A DNA stretch of 64,000 nt from Emticicia sp. C21 (GCF_003418935.1 NZ_QVMT01000005.1:310279-374278); one strand, 5' to 3'. Shown: positions 9,601-18,151, counted from the first letter of the stretch. Program-made: numbers and translations. Notes: generated from the sequence alone by a model not told the origin.

Positions 9601-11431
9601 GTTTTTTAATGACAACTACTTTTACAGAATCTTTAAACGAACAATCATTGACCTTTGTTGATAGAACATACCATCCGGCGTGCTCAGGCTGAACCTTATC
9701 AATATTGATAATAGCCTCGTTTGAAGTAAATCCATTGGGGCCTTTCCATAAAATGCTACCGCTTTTTACTTTTGATTCAAGTCTGAACTTTGAGTCCTGA
9801 CAAAGATTTGTTTCACCAGATATCTGGTTTCCATAAACAATAGATTCTGTATTTACTGAACATAAATCTTTTTGCAAAACGGCATAATAGGTGCCGGTTT
9901 CATTTTTATTCAGTGTTAGAGTAGACGAGGTCTGGTTAGGAATAATGGTTTTGTCTTTGTACCAATAATAACTTACACCCTCATATTGAGTGGCCGCAAG
10001 AATACTTGATTCACACGATGTTGAAGAAATACTTAATTGGGTCGAGATTGGTTGTGGTGCAACAATTTCTACTGTATCAGTGATTGATTCGCCATTTACC
10101 GTACAATTGGGGTCAGAGATTCTAATATGATATTTACCTGTTTCAGAAATCAGAAAACCAGTATAATCATATAAAGAAGGTTGTTTCTTTTGAACAAGCA
10201 CACCATTTTTATATAGAGTTACTTCATCAGATGTTATGTGTCTTACCTTTAATTCAACGTATGCATTGTTACATAGGGTAATCTTTTTGCTGTCAATTTT
10301 TTTATCGTTATAATACAAATAGGCTTTATTTTTAGATAAATCTAAACTTGAAGGTTCAGTTTTACAGTTGCCCGTTTGGTATTCAACTCTATAGTCTCGA
10401 GATTCAAGAAATTCAAAAAAATAACCATCCAGATTCGAAAAACTATGCCTTAATTGATTGGTCTTATTGTCGTAAAAATTTAGTTGATTATTGCCTTTAA
10501 AATTGGGATTTTCAAGGTAAATTGTTTTTGTTCCGCAGAAAATATATTGAAGTCCGGAGATTAAATTTAATGGTGAAATTTTTGTATCTAGAGAAATATA
10601 TACCGGTTTAGTATCGATAACACAATCACCGCTATACTTGGCAGATGTATAATAGAGACCCGACTTAGTCGGATGAAAATAATACCCCTTGGCAATATGT
10701 TCTCCATTCAGATACCAATCGGCGTCATTAGGAGTACTCAGGCTATAATCATAATCTTTACATAGTTGAATTGTATCTCTCTTTAGTTCTTCTCCAAAAG
10801 GCTCGAATCGTAAATAATTCGTTATTTTATTATCTTTATTTGCCTGGACATTCACAGGTTGAGAAGTAGTTGAACATGACTCGGAGGTAACTCTTACGGT
10901 ATATATACCTGAATTCTGTGGAAAAATGTAATACTGAGTCTGGTTAGGCATATCTACCCCATTTTTTTGCCACTGATAGCTTACCTCGTGAAAAGTAATG
11001 CCAGGATTTACAGTTATTGCCTTAGGAGAACCGATATTCTCACAGATTGTCAGTTCTTGTGTTGAAAGTTTCGGTTCAATATTCTTTAAGAATACCAAAT
11101 GTACTTTCCCGATTTTATAAGTACAATTTTTACTCTGAATCTCAACCATATATAGCCCATCAATATCTGTTTCGAGCGATGCAGATTGCGTCACCAAAGT
11201 ATCATTTCTGAACCATCGGAATTTCAAACTATCTGATTCAAGATAATTTACCTGAAGATTAGCCTTTACATTTTTACAAAAATTTAAACGCCTGTAATCA
11301 TTCCCAAGATATTCGGATGACATAGCAGATTTTTTATTGACGGTCATCGTATATTCCTTCTCACATTGCCCCCAGATAAAAGAAACCGAAACAAAGTATA
11401 AAACAACAAAAAGCAGTAGACGTTTAGCCAT
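6644..11431 (-). CDS. Large Ig-like repeat surface protein with type IX sorting domain
   Basis: A 1595-residue secreted protein. The start at 11431 is preferred over an in-frame ATG at 11491, because it puts a clean signal peptide (MAKRLLLFVVLYFVSVSFIWG) at the N-terminus. About a dozen Ig-like modules follow, each with a YxWxKNG-type core and a cysteine near the end, for example GIYTVRVTSESC and GLYSVAFVEGGC. The final 75 residues are a type A C-terminal sorting domain, nearly identical to that of the downstream paralog. It should pass the outer membrane through the type IX system encoded partly in this window (porU, porV). A role as adhesin or gliding-related surface protein is inferred, not shown. 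Confidence 0.85.
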   Translation of the reverse strand: MAKRLLLFVVLYFVSVSFIWGQCEKEYTMTVNKKSAMSSEYLGNDYRRLNFCKNVKANLQVNYLESDSLKFRWFRNDTLVTQSASLETDIDGLYMVEIQSKNCTYKIGKVHLVFLKNIEPKLSTQELTICENIGSPKAITVNPGITFHEVSYQWQKNGVDMPNQTQYYIFPQNSGIYTVRVTSESCSTTSQPVNVQANKDNKITNYLRFEPFGEELKRDTIQLCKDYDYSLSTPNDADWYLNGEHIAKGYYFHPTKSGLYYTSAKYSGDCVIDTKPVYISLDTKISPLNLISGLQYIFCGTKTIYLENPNFKGNNQLNFYDNKTNQLRHSFSNLDGYFFEFLESRDYRVEYQTGNCKTEPSSLDLSKNKAYLYYNDKKIDSKKITLCNNAYVELKVRHITSDEVTLYKNGVLVQKKQPSLYDYTGFLISETGKYHIRISDPNCTVNGESITDTVEIVAPQPISTQLSISSTSCESSILAATQYEGVSYYWYKDKTIIPNQTSSTLTLNKNETGTYYAVLQKDLCSVNTESIVYGNQISGETNLCQDSKFRLESKVKSGSILWKGPNGFTSNEAIINIDKVQPEHAGWYVLSTKVNDCSFKDSVKVVVIKKPVISFEFASPFCLNQDLVVKFKANPGYYYLNYSLFGGDSNWRSFQVYDEYGGMSEKYVNLGKIEPTENKEFFTLQSVDYTTNTVCSYPLTIPPHAITPPLVCNDIVEFTNLKETYCYQEKFKLKLKLPASLPKNKKLKIILETFSESYHLGIFSGDSILLSMPDISGSDMYFIIEDEDGKFITNSKTFAIKGAKLPVYAIVGNAYISGTMMHCEGYSTKLRTSVFVGENQSVQWRKNGADIAGATKVDFEAKESGLYSVAFVEGGCAVESERIEVIKGAVPKANLTSLIGIQNACTGFSVPLAERGYFPYTGYEWKRNGQIIEKKVDRNAFEAKETGYYKVTVSQGSCKETSDSVLIKIGDKNLLNKIFAEGNTDIGNNKVTICDQTSANLYHTNYYFTSVNDTALAAKYGFSFQWKRDNKNIAGANKAYYSSNEPGLYQLQMRQGDCIANSNKVEVVRQNVSSIKLINNYDYSTIKGKDTLVVCSETALYLYAYETYGAMYNWNKELYKDGKLINSYSVKNDNSTMNSFPIKDSGKYSIKLYPENQKNCIAYTDTSNVLFADRPLQLPMDTVFSCNDSITLYAPDISRETDSNGYQWSFKNKIIGGNSNYLYVPNEEGIYTVEINEGNRCSTIQSILVKRNIGSRLIAIDKDPVNGVINFCEGADNRLISYNQSGIQQAYNSSYTTEWYRNQQKLPDTVSSINANQPGEYFVRTKYRDCETKSNSIKVEVSQIKNQITPKADSLGICINGGFQILETNKENGYTYEWFKDNTALGEMSSTLKASQTGTYKALIQSGDCSVLTPKVRIYSITQLPTATISGDTTLNIGDTANLKLSFTSSPPFTYKLSNNQEGTSDKNTIIQPIKIQESTIFKLASIKNACGEGTVSGEAKINIIILGNEPLIGHKITIAPVPAESYCEIIFDLPVSQEVSYQLLDMKGQQLSEKNLGQVTYKKQYLNLNNLTAGEYLIRIQVGKDFVTRKLIKY

Positions 11432-11595
11432 AGCGGATGATAAAATTAGATAGTGATTGGTTAGATAATCAGAAGAAGTCTCAGTCAACAAGCAAAACAG
11501 TTTGATAACTTCATTAGATTAATGGAGCAAAAATACAGATATTTTTGGTAGGATAATATCTGGCAGAAAATTTCTTAACTATAGGTGAAGGTATT

Positions 11596-12303
11596 TTAAG
11601 TAGTCAATTCTCTGAAAACCTCTTCAATAGCTTTACCACCTTTTTTGAGTTCAGAAAGGGTGCCATCAGCCACTATTTTGCCTCGGTTAATAATCACAAC
11701 ACGGTCGCAGATGGCTTCTACTTCTTGCATAATATGTGTGCTGAAGATAACTGTTTTGTCTTTGCCTACGTTTTTTATGAGATCGCGTATTTCTACCAGC
11801 TGATTAGGATCTAGTCCGGTAGTAGGCTCATCTAAAATCAATACATCAGGATTATGAATCAATGCCTGAGCAAGACCTACACGTTGGCGGTAGCCTTTTG
11901 ATAGTTGTCCGATTTTCTTGTGTTTCTCAAGCCCTAAGCCTACTCTTTCAATCGTTTCATCAATTTTGATTTGTAGCGTTCTGCCTTTTAAACCATAGAG
12001 TGAGCCTGCAAAATCTAAAAATTCCTTTACGTACATATCCAGATACAAAGGATTATGCTCCGGAAGATATCCGATATGTGTTTTCACTTGCATTGGCGAA
12101 GTCTTTACATCGAAGCCATTTACTTCTGCTGTGCCCTCGGTTGCCGGAATATAACCTGTCAGGATTTTCATGGTTGTTGACTTCCCTGCGCCATTTGGCC
12201 CAAGAAAACCTATGATTTCTCCTTTGTTAACTTCGAATGATATATTATCAACGGCTCTTTGAGTACCGTATACTTTACTTAGATTCTGAACTTTAATAGA
12301 CAT
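11596..12303 (-). CDS. ABC transporter ATP-binding protein, GldA-like
   Basis: This is the ATPase subunit of an ABC exporter. Walker A GPNGAGKST is at residues 35-43, the signature LSKGYRQR at 134-141, Walker B VLILDEP at 154-160 and the H-loop histidine at 190. The Q-loop region reads YLPEHNPLY, typical of GldA and related ATPases. GldA proteins are normally about 300 residues; this one stops at 235, so the usual C-terminal extension is missing. No gldF or gldG permease gene is adjacent, so the partner is elsewhere. GldA family is likely, but a general ABC-2 ATPase is possible. Confidence 0.85.
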   Translation of the reverse strand: MSIKVQNLSKVYGTQRAVDNISFEVNKGEIIGFLGPNGAGKSTTMKILTGYIPATEGTAEVNGFDVKTSPMQVKTHIGYLPEHNPLYLDMYVKEFLDFAGSLYGLKGRTLQIKIDETIERVGLGLEKHKKIGQLSKGYRQRVGLAQALIHNPDVLILDEPTTGLDPNQLVEIRDLIKNVGKDKTVIFSTHIMQEVEAICDRVVIINRGKIVADGTLSELKKGGKAIEEVFRELTT

Positions 12304-12457
12304 TGCTGAGCGGTTCTATGGTATATATACTGATAGATTGAGGCTGATGAAATCTCGATTGCAATCAGTGAAAAGGTTTAATTACCTATTGTAAACGTAA
12401 AAATAGGTTTTCTCGTGAAAAGATTCTCTAAAAAATGTCTTTCCTGCGCTTTTTAAT

Positions 12458-12465
12458 TAAATTTG
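12458..12465 (+). promoter_or_regulatory. -7 element of the Gfo/Idh/MocA gene promoter
   Basis: TAAATTTG is a perfect TAnnTTTG box 27 bases before the ATG at 12492. Its position inside the longer reading frame from 12435 argues for the internal start. Confidence 0.5.
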
Positions 12466-12491
12466 TTCGTATTCAACCATTTAAACAAGCG

Positions 12492-13580
12492 ATGAAAAAA
12501 ACAATCCTATTCCTCCTTATTACTATTCAGTTTGCCTTTGCGCAAGACAAAGTCGTTCGCATGGGTATTGTCGGCATGACACACGACCATGTATTCCAGA
12601 TTCTTAATAACGTTAAACACGATGGTGTAGAAGTAGTAGGCTTTGCCGAACCAGACAAAGCTCTTGCCATGAAGTACTTTGCCAAATACAAATTGCCCGA
12701 GAGTCTTTGGTACGCCAGTCTGGACGAAATGCTTGAAAAAGCTAAACCGGAAGCCGTTTGTGACTTTAGAAGTATTATCGAGCATTTAGAAACTGTACAG
12801 AAATGCGCCCCTAAAGGCGTGCATGTAATGGTAGAAAAACCATTGGCAGTTAATCTTGCAGCGGCTAAACAAATGGAGACCTTGGCTAAAAAACATAATA
12901 TTCAGTTATTGACCAATTATGAAACTACCTGGTATGCGAGCAACCATGAGGCATATAAAATGATTAATGAAGACCATGCCATTGGCGATATCAGAAAAAT
13001 AGTGATTCATGATGGTCACTCTGGCCCTAAAGAAATTGGTGTAACCAAGACTTTTATGGACTGGTTAGGCGACCCTGTGAAAAACGGAGGTGGAGCTATT
13101 ATAGATTTCGGTTGCTATGGTGCCGATATTATGTCTTGGATAATGAAAGGTGAAAGACCTACTTCGGTAACAGCTATTACCCAGACTATAAAACCGGATA
13201 TGTACCCGAAAGTGGATGATGAGGCCACTATTATCGTGACCTACCCGAAAGCGCAGGGTATTTTTCAGGCCTCATGGAACTGGCCTTTTGATAGAAAAGA
13301 TGCAGAGTTTTATGGCAAAACAGGCTATATCATTGCCGACAGAAGCCTGCAAATGCGTGTAAGAAAAGGTAATAGAAATGCCCCGCCGGAAGAGAAAGTG
13401 GAAATTAAGCCTTTGGCTTCGCCAATGAATGACCCTTTCAGTTACTTTGCCGCTGTGGTAAGAGGCAAAGTAAAATCTGAAAATGATTTGGGTTCCTTGA
13501 AAATCAATATGGTAGCGATGGAAATTCTTGATGCTGCCGTGAAATCATCAAAGGCCAGGAAAACCATTGAATTGAAGTAG
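12492..13580 (+). CDS. Secreted Gfo/Idh/MocA-family oxidoreductase
   Basis: A 362-residue NAD(P)-dependent oxidoreductase of the Gfo/Idh/MocA family. The start at 12492 is chosen because it gives a signal peptide (MKKTILFLLITIQFAFAQ) and lies just after a promoter box; an in-frame ATG at 12435 would add 19 residues. The Rossmann start GIVGMTHDH is near residue 25. The family EKP motif (VEKPLAV) is at about residues 114-120, and GGGAIIDFGCYG is in the substrate domain. Exported members are common in Bacteroidota and often act on sugars or glycosides. The substrate here is unknown. It is transcribed divergently from the ABC ATPase gene. Confidence 0.88.
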   Translation: MKKTILFLLITIQFAFAQDKVVRMGIVGMTHDHVFQILNNVKHDGVEVVGFAEPDKALAMKYFAKYKLPESLWYASLDEMLEKAKPEAVCDFRSIIEHLETVQKCAPKGVHVMVEKPLAVNLAAAKQMETLAKKHNIQLLTNYETTWYASNHEAYKMINEDHAIGDIRKIVIHDGHSGPKEIGVTKTFMDWLGDPVKNGGGAIIDFGCYGADIMSWIMKGERPTSVTAITQTIKPDMYPKVDDEATIIVTYPKAQGIFQASWNWPFDRKDAEFYGKTGYIIADRSLQMRVRKGNRNAPPEEKVEIKPLASPMNDPFSYFAAVVRGKVKSENDLGSLKINMVAMEILDAAVKSSKARKTIELK

Positions 13581-13597
13581 ACATAGTTCGGTAATTT

Positions 13598-13748
13598 AAA
13601 TCCTATAGGGATGATATATCGGTAGAAAAAAATCGACTAAAATAGTCGTAAAGTCCCGTAGGGACGATATGTTTAATATACCGTCCCTACGGGACTTTAG
13701 TAATTTAGGGGCTCAATTTTCTACCGATATACCATCCCTACGGGATTT
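13598..13748. repeat. Nested palindromic repeat element (MITE/REP-like)
   Basis: Two 32-base outer arms (13598-13629 and 13717-13748) are inverted copies with 3 mismatches. Inside lies a second inverted pair with 17 exact bases (13650-13666 and 13682-13698) built on GTCCCGTAGGGACG. A small hairpin (CGACTA/TAGTCG, 13634-13648) separates them on the left. All four arms carry a TCCC..AGGGA core. The element fills most of the gap between two convergent genes. It has no coding capacity and looks like a short non-autonomous or REP-type repeat. Confidence 0.8.
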
Positions 13749-13798
13749 GTAAGTGTCTTATAGTCAATATTTTACTTGTTAGCCTTACATTAAAAAAA

Positions 13799-15589
13799 TT
13801 ATTTAGCGCCTATTACCTCACTAATAGTCGAAACACCATTTTCGTTAAAGGCTTCGATAGCGAAATAGTATTTCTGCCCGACAGTTAAGGCTCTTAATTC
13901 AAGACTTGATGGGGCATCTCCCCAAATCTGGTAAGTCTGATATAGCTTATCCGGAGCGATGCCCCATAATATATTATAACCTACCGCCTCAGGCACTTTT
14001 TGCCAGCTAATATCTGCATTACGATCGTCTTTTTGTCTGGTTACGGTTAGTCCTTGTGGAGTAACAGGAGCAGCACCTGAACCTTTTCCAAAAATGCGTA
14101 TATCGCTGATGGCGAGGTTTGGCATTGGCACGTGTATATTCTCAAACTTAATATAGCGTGCTTTTACAGGTTTTGCCAATTCTTCATACGCATTCGGGCG
14201 GTCTCTTTTCTCATGGGTATTATCTGCAATCTTCGTCCATGCTTTACCATCTATTGATGAATACACTCGGTATTGAATATAGACTTTCGGCAATGCACTA
14301 TCATAAATATCAGATTTATAGTCAGTATAGTTAATCTGGAATGAGTGTACGGTTTGTGATTTTTCTAAATCAATGGTCAGTGTTTCACCGCTTTTATTGG
14401 TTTTGGCAACCCAGAAAGTTCTTGGGTTTTCGTCAGTGACTAAGTTTGGTGAGAATTTATCTTCCTGTACTGACGATGAGATACACGGCTTTTTGTAGGA
14501 TAGCAACATCCAACCTGCAAATAATTCGTTTTTATCTTTCCACTTTTTAGTTGGTAATAATTGCGGAAAATCGGCAAAGCGGGTATTGGCATACATTTGT
14601 CCGTCTTTATTAAAGCCTGTGGGCACCATTTCAATCCGACGTTCAAAATTCCAGTTGACCGCTATCCAGGGGGTGCCTGTATTCCAATAGTTGCCGTATA
14701 AATCCTGAAAAGTATTACCATGACCCATGCCTGTCATAAAGCCTCCGGGTTTATACGAAACCGGGTTATAAGGCGCGTAGGTAAATGGGCCTAATGGATC
14801 ATCACCTACATAAGTGCCATTGGCATATACATTAAACTCTGTTCCGGGAGCGCCGTATTGCAGGTAATATTTACCATTATGCTTGGTCATCCAGGCTCCT
14901 TCGGTGAATGGCTTTATAGTATCTCTATGGTCTCTGCCGAAGCGTTCCCAGCCGTGTTTTTCGGGGTGTAAGTAGATTAAGCCTTTGTAATTGTCTTTCT
15001 CTTTATAGGTCAGGTTTTTGCTTTTGTCTAATTCGGCACCGAAAAGTGGATACACATTTGATGATCCCCAATACATAAACCAACGATCTGTGGCATCGTC
15101 ATGAAATAGGGCCGGGTCCCAGGGACCAATGTCTTTGGGTAATTGAGGTAACCAACGGTTATAGAAATGCAGTTTGCCGTTTTCAGGTGTAGTCGTATAG
15201 AAAATAGGTCTTTGCTGGAATGTTGATTGGAACAAATAAAGCGTATCTCTTACCGAAATGGCTGCAGGAGCACACATATCTTCCATCGGCCAACGGTTTG
15301 GGATAATGTATTGCCAGTTGAGTAAGTCTTTTGATTTCCAATAGCCTCCCTGAATGGTATGAAAGAGATAATATTCATTTTTATGGGTGATAATCACCGG
15401 GTCAGCACCCGAGCGATAGGATATTTTTTCGTTAGTTTGCTCCCAGTTATACTGGTAGTTAATATCCATCGGGTTGCAGAAGGTTTTCTGCTTGAAGGGT
15501 TTAGGCTTAGCGATGTTTAACTGAGGGCTTTGCGCCAGGCTGATTGTCGTACAAAATAATAGGATTAGTAATTTTGAAATGGTTTTCAT
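13799..15589 (-). CDS. GH43-type glycosidase with discoidin and fibronectin III domains
   Basis: A secreted 596-residue glycosidase. Residues 1-19 are a signal peptide. The five-bladed propeller of GH43 spans about 58-345, with candidate catalytic acids Asp63 (SGADPVI), Asp158 (WDPALF) and Glu230 (TEGAWM). A discoidin (F5/8 type) domain follows at about 365-502, and a fibronectin III domain ends the protein (about 508-595). GH43 enzymes usually cleave arabinosyl, xylosyl or galactosyl bonds; the exact substrate is not readable. No SusC/SusD pair lies beside it. xylA and a SemiSWEET 3-4 kb away would suit pentose use, which is inference. Confidence 0.85.
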   Translation of the reverse strand: MKTISKLLILLFCTTISLAQSPQLNIAKPKPFKQKTFCNPMDINYQYNWEQTNEKISYRSGADPVIITHKNEYYLFHTIQGGYWKSKDLLNWQYIIPNRWPMEDMCAPAAISVRDTLYLFQSTFQQRPIFYTTTPENGKLHFYNRWLPQLPKDIGPWDPALFHDDATDRWFMYWGSSNVYPLFGAELDKSKNLTYKEKDNYKGLIYLHPEKHGWERFGRDHRDTIKPFTEGAWMTKHNGKYYLQYGAPGTEFNVYANGTYVGDDPLGPFTYAPYNPVSYKPGGFMTGMGHGNTFQDLYGNYWNTGTPWIAVNWNFERRIEMVPTGFNKDGQMYANTRFADFPQLLPTKKWKDKNELFAGWMLLSYKKPCISSSVQEDKFSPNLVTDENPRTFWVAKTNKSGETLTIDLEKSQTVHSFQINYTDYKSDIYDSALPKVYIQYRVYSSIDGKAWTKIADNTHEKRDRPNAYEELAKPVKARYIKFENIHVPMPNLAISDIRIFGKGSGAAPVTPQGLTVTRQKDDRNADISWQKVPEAVGYNILWGIAPDKLYQTYQIWGDAPSSLELRALTVGQKYYFAIEAFNENGVSTISEVIGAK

Positions 15590-15608
15590 AGGTATGGTTT
15601 TGTTAATG

Positions 15609-15616
15609 CAAATATA
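15609..15616 (-). promoter_or_regulatory. -7 element of the GH43 promoter
   Basis: On the minus strand TATATTTG matches TAnnTTTG and lies 20 bases before the GH43 ATG at 15589. No good -33 TTG was seen. Confidence 0.45.
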
Positions 15617-15684
15617 AAATAAGTATGCAGAAAACCATGGAGATGAGCATTTTGTGTATATTGGGTTATTAATGTGACTGTCTT

Positions 15685-16116
15685 ATGAGATTTTCATTTC
15701 TTCTACCTTTATTCTTCTTGTTTTTGGATTACAAAAAAGAGGGTAATAATCTTTTTGTAGAAAAAGATTATAAGCAAAAGACTGTTTATGATATTAGAAA
15801 TTCGGAAGAAAAGAGCCCCGAATTTATAGGAGGACTTGTAAAAATGTACTCATATATAGGAAAGACTTTAAAATATGAAAAAGAGAATGGTCTTTGCGTA
15901 TGTGTGAATGTGAACATTCAGTTTGATGTTTTGGAAGATGGCGAACTTGATAATGTTACAGTTTATAAAAGCAAGGGCGTTTGTCCAAAATTAGAGAAAG
16001 AATTAGTGACAGTTTTTCAAAACATGCCAAAATGGAAACCTGGGAAAAAAGATAATGTATCCGTCAGAACCAATAATGTAATAATTCCTGTAAGAGTTAC
16101 TATGGATGATGAGTAA
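15685..16116 (+). CDS. Small TonB C-terminal-domain-like protein
   Basis: A 143-residue protein with a short hydrophobic N-terminus (residues 2-14) and no clear lipobox cysteine. The rest resembles a lone TonB C-terminal domain. It shows the sequence F-IGG near residue 49, a strand VNVNIQFDVLEDGELDNVTVYKS, and the ending NMPKWKPGKKDN..VRVTM typical of Bacteroidota TonB_C proteins. Unlike true TonB it has no long proline-rich spanner, and no exbB or exbD genes are near. It is paired with a related gene 19 bases downstream. Function is unknown; envelope location is likely. Confidence 0.65.
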   Translation: MRFSFLLPLFFLFLDYKKEGNNLFVEKDYKQKTVYDIRNSEEKSPEFIGGLVKMYSYIGKTLKYEKENGLCVCVNVNIQFDVLEDGELDNVTVYKSKGVCPKLEKELVTVFQNMPKWKPGKKDNVSVRTNNVIIPVRVTMDDE

Positions 16117-16135
16117 TACTGACTAATCATATTTT

Positions 16136-16588
16136 ATGAAATACCTATACCTATTATTTTTATTAATATCATTGATTAGCTGTCAAAAAGAACTTAATGA
16201 AGTTGTTTTAGCGAAGAACCCACGAGAAAAGGAGATAGAGAGGGTAGAAATAGAAGACCCAGTTTTTAAAGGCGGGGAGAAAGAACTGTTCAAATACATA
16301 AGTACAAAAATTAAAAGTTATGGTTTTAAAGATGATACCTGTTGTAAAGTAGTGGTACGATTTAGTATTTCGGCTTATGGACGAGTTGAGAATGTTAATA
16401 TATTGAATGGGGGTGTATGTTTATTTAAAGAAGAGCTAATTAAAATTTTTCAAGATATGCCAAAATGGAAACCTGGCATGTTTAATAAAGAATCTTCTAA
16501 ATTTGTAATATATTATTTACACCAGCGAAAAAGGCTACTTATTCATTCTCTTGATGAGTTCTTATATAAAACTAGAAACGGCCCCTAA
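16136..16588 (+). CDS. Small TonB C-terminal-domain-like lipoprotein
   Basis: A 150-residue paralog of the preceding gene. Here the signal ends LISLISCQKE, a good lipobox with Cys17. The TonB_C-like core includes FKGGEKELFKYI, VVVRFSISAYGRVENVNIL and the near-identical phrase FQDMPKWKPGMFN. The two genes are 19 bases apart and most likely form an operon that arose by duplication. The last codons and the stop lie inside a hairpin terminator. The role is unknown; it may be a surface or periplasmic partner of TonB-dependent transport. Confidence 0.7.
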   Translation: MKYLYLLFLLISLISCQKELNEVVLAKNPREKEIERVEIEDPVFKGGEKELFKYISTKIKSYGFKDDTCCKVVVRFSISAYGRVENVNILNGGVCLFKEELIKIFQDMPKWKPGMFNKESSKFVIYYLHQRKRLLIHSLDEFLYKTRNGP

Positions 16589-16607
16589 AGCGCCGTTTCT
16601 AGTTTTA
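16571..16607 (+). terminator. Terminator overlapping the end of the TonB-C-like lipoprotein gene
   Basis: A perfect 12-bp stem, ACTAGAAACGGC (16571-16582) with GCCGTTTCTAGT (16592-16603), is followed by TTTT. The left arm encodes the last residues and the loop holds the stop codon at 16586-16588. The minus-strand copy could also end guaB, which finishes at 16623. Confidence 0.85.
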
Positions 16608-16622
16608 TCATAACCTAAATTA

Positions 16623-18089
16623 TTATCTAGAATAATTTGGAGCCTCACGCATAATCTGAATATCGTGCGGGTGGCTTTCTTTGATACCTGCGGCTGTGAT
16701 TTTTACAAATTTTGCTTGTTGCAAACTCGTAATATCTCCTGCGCCACAGTAGCCCATACCTGCTTTCAGTCCGCCTACCATCTGGTAAAGAATTTCAGCT
16801 GCACGGCCTTTATATGGTACACGTCCTACGATACCTTCCGGTACTAATTTCTTAATATCATCTTCCGCATCCTGGAAATAACGGTCTTTTGAGCCATCTT
16901 CCATGGCTTCTACTGAACCCATACCGCGATACGTTTTAAATTTACGTCCTTCGTAAATCACCATTTCACCCGGCGCTTCTTCTGTTCCGGCTAATAATGA
17001 GCCCATCATCACCGTATTAGCACCTGCAGCAATGGCTTTGGTAATATCACCCGAGAAACGGATACCCCCATCAGCGATTACCGGAACACCATATTTAGCA
17101 GCAGCTACCGCCGAATCAGCAACGGCTGATAATTGCGGCATGCCGATACCGGCAATAATACGGGTGGTACAGATACTACCTGGTCCAACCCCTACTTTAA
17201 TAGCATCTGCTCCTGCTTTAGCTAAGGCTTCGGCAGCTTCGGCAGTAGCAATGTTTCCGACAATCACATCTAATTTCGGGAATGCCGCTTTAATGCGCAT
17301 CAGGGTCTCAATTACACCTTTTGAATGTCCGTGAGCCGTATCAATACTCACTACGTCAACTCCTGCTTTTATAAGACTTTCTACACGTTTTTCAATATCT
17401 GCGGTTACACCTACGGCTGCTCCGGCAATCAGGCGACCTAAACGGTCTTTAGCTGCATTTGGGCGGTCTTTCTTTTTAAGAATATCTCTGTAAGTGATTA
17501 AGCCGATTAGTTTGTAGTCTTTGTCAACAATCGGTAATTTCTCAATTTTGTAGTTTTTCAGAATCTCTTCTGCTTCTGCCAAACCTGCTCCCTCATGACC
17601 TACAATCAGGTTATCTTTAGTCATGATTTCTACAATTGGTTTAGCCATTTCCGTCTGGAAACGTAAATCTCTGTTGGTAACAATACCTTTTAATTTATGG
17701 TTACCATCTATGACTGGAATACCGCCAACTTTAAACTCTGCCATTAAACGTAAGGCATCGCCAATAGTAGCGCCTTCGCTTAGCGTAATAGGATCGATAA
17801 TCATGCCACTTTCCGAACGTTTTACCTTGCGCACCTGTTCGGCTTGTTGTTCGATGGTCATGTTTTTGTGAATGATACCAATACCCCCTTCCTGCGCCAT
17901 AGCAATAGCCATTTCATACTCTGTCACAGTATCCATCGCTGCTGAAATGAGAGGAATATTTAATTGTATATTTTTGGTCAGATAAGTTTTCGTTTGCGTA
18001 TCGCGGGGAAGAACTTCTGAATAAGCCGGAACGAGGAGAACGTCGTCGTAAGTGAGTGCTTCGTAAAGCAACTTTGAAGAATCTAACAT
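16623..18089 (-). CDS. guaB: Inosine-5'-monophosphate dehydrogenase
   Basis: This enzyme oxidises IMP to XMP with NAD, the committed step of GMP synthesis. It is full length at 488 residues. The catalytic loop GPGSICTTR with Cys307 is intact. Two CBS domains (about residues 95-205, with VGGIPVID and EKLPIVD) are inserted in the barrel as usual and are expected to bind adenine nucleotides. The flap region [10 protein letters not shown] is present. A consensus promoter and a hairpin in the leader precede the gene. Confidence 0.97.
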   Translation of the reverse strand: MLDSSKLLYEALTYDDVLLVPAYSEVLPRDTQTKTYLTKNIQLNIPLISAAMDTVTEYEMAIAMAQEGGIGIIHKNMTIEQQAEQVRKVKRSESGMIIDPITLSEGATIGDALRLMAEFKVGGIPVIDGNHKLKGIVTNRDLRFQTEMAKPIVEIMTKDNLIVGHEGAGLAEAEEILKNYKIEKLPIVDKDYKLIGLITYRDILKKKDRPNAAKDRLGRLIAGAAVGVTADIEKRVESLIKAGVDVVSIDTAHGHSKGVIETLMRIKAAFPKLDVIVGNIATAEAAEALAKAGADAIKVGVGPGSICTTRIIAGIGMPQLSAVADSAVAAAKYGVPVIADGGIRFSGDITKAIAAGANTVMMGSLLAGTEEAPGEMVIYEGRKFKTYRGMGSVEAMEDGSKDRYFQDAEDDIKKLVPEGIVGRVPYKGRAAEILYQMVGGLKAGMGYCGAGDITSLQQAKFVKITAAGIKESHPHDIQIMREAPNYSR

Positions 18090-18090
18090 A

Positions 18091-18117
18091 GCAAATAATT
18101 TTCGTTTTCTTATTTGC
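18091..18117 (-). promoter_or_regulatory. Hairpin in guaB leader next to the start codon
   Basis: GCAAATAA (18091-18098) and TTATTTGC (18110-18117) form a perfect 8-bp inverted repeat with an 11-base spacer. It ends one base before the guaB start and lies downstream of the predicted transcription start. It could hide the ribosome-binding region or bind a regulator; no known purine riboswitch pattern was recognised. Confidence 0.45.
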
Positions 18118-18121
18118 CAAG

Positions 18122-18151
18122 CAAAATTACGGAAAATATTTGGATTGACAA
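18122..18151 (-). promoter_or_regulatory. guaB promoter, TTG-N19-TAATTTTG
   Basis: On the minus strand TTG (18151-18149) is followed after 19 bases by TAATTTTG (18129-18122). This is a full match to the Bacteroidota primary sigma consensus, 33 bases before the guaB ATG. Confidence 0.75.

Noticed and set aside
11432-11491. Longer N-terminus for the large Ig-like protein
   Set aside because: The extra 20 residues are polar and would bury the signal peptide that begins at 11431.
12435-12491. Longer N-terminus for the Gfo/Idh/MocA protein
   Set aside because: A promoter box lies inside this stretch and the signal peptide starts at the internal ATG.
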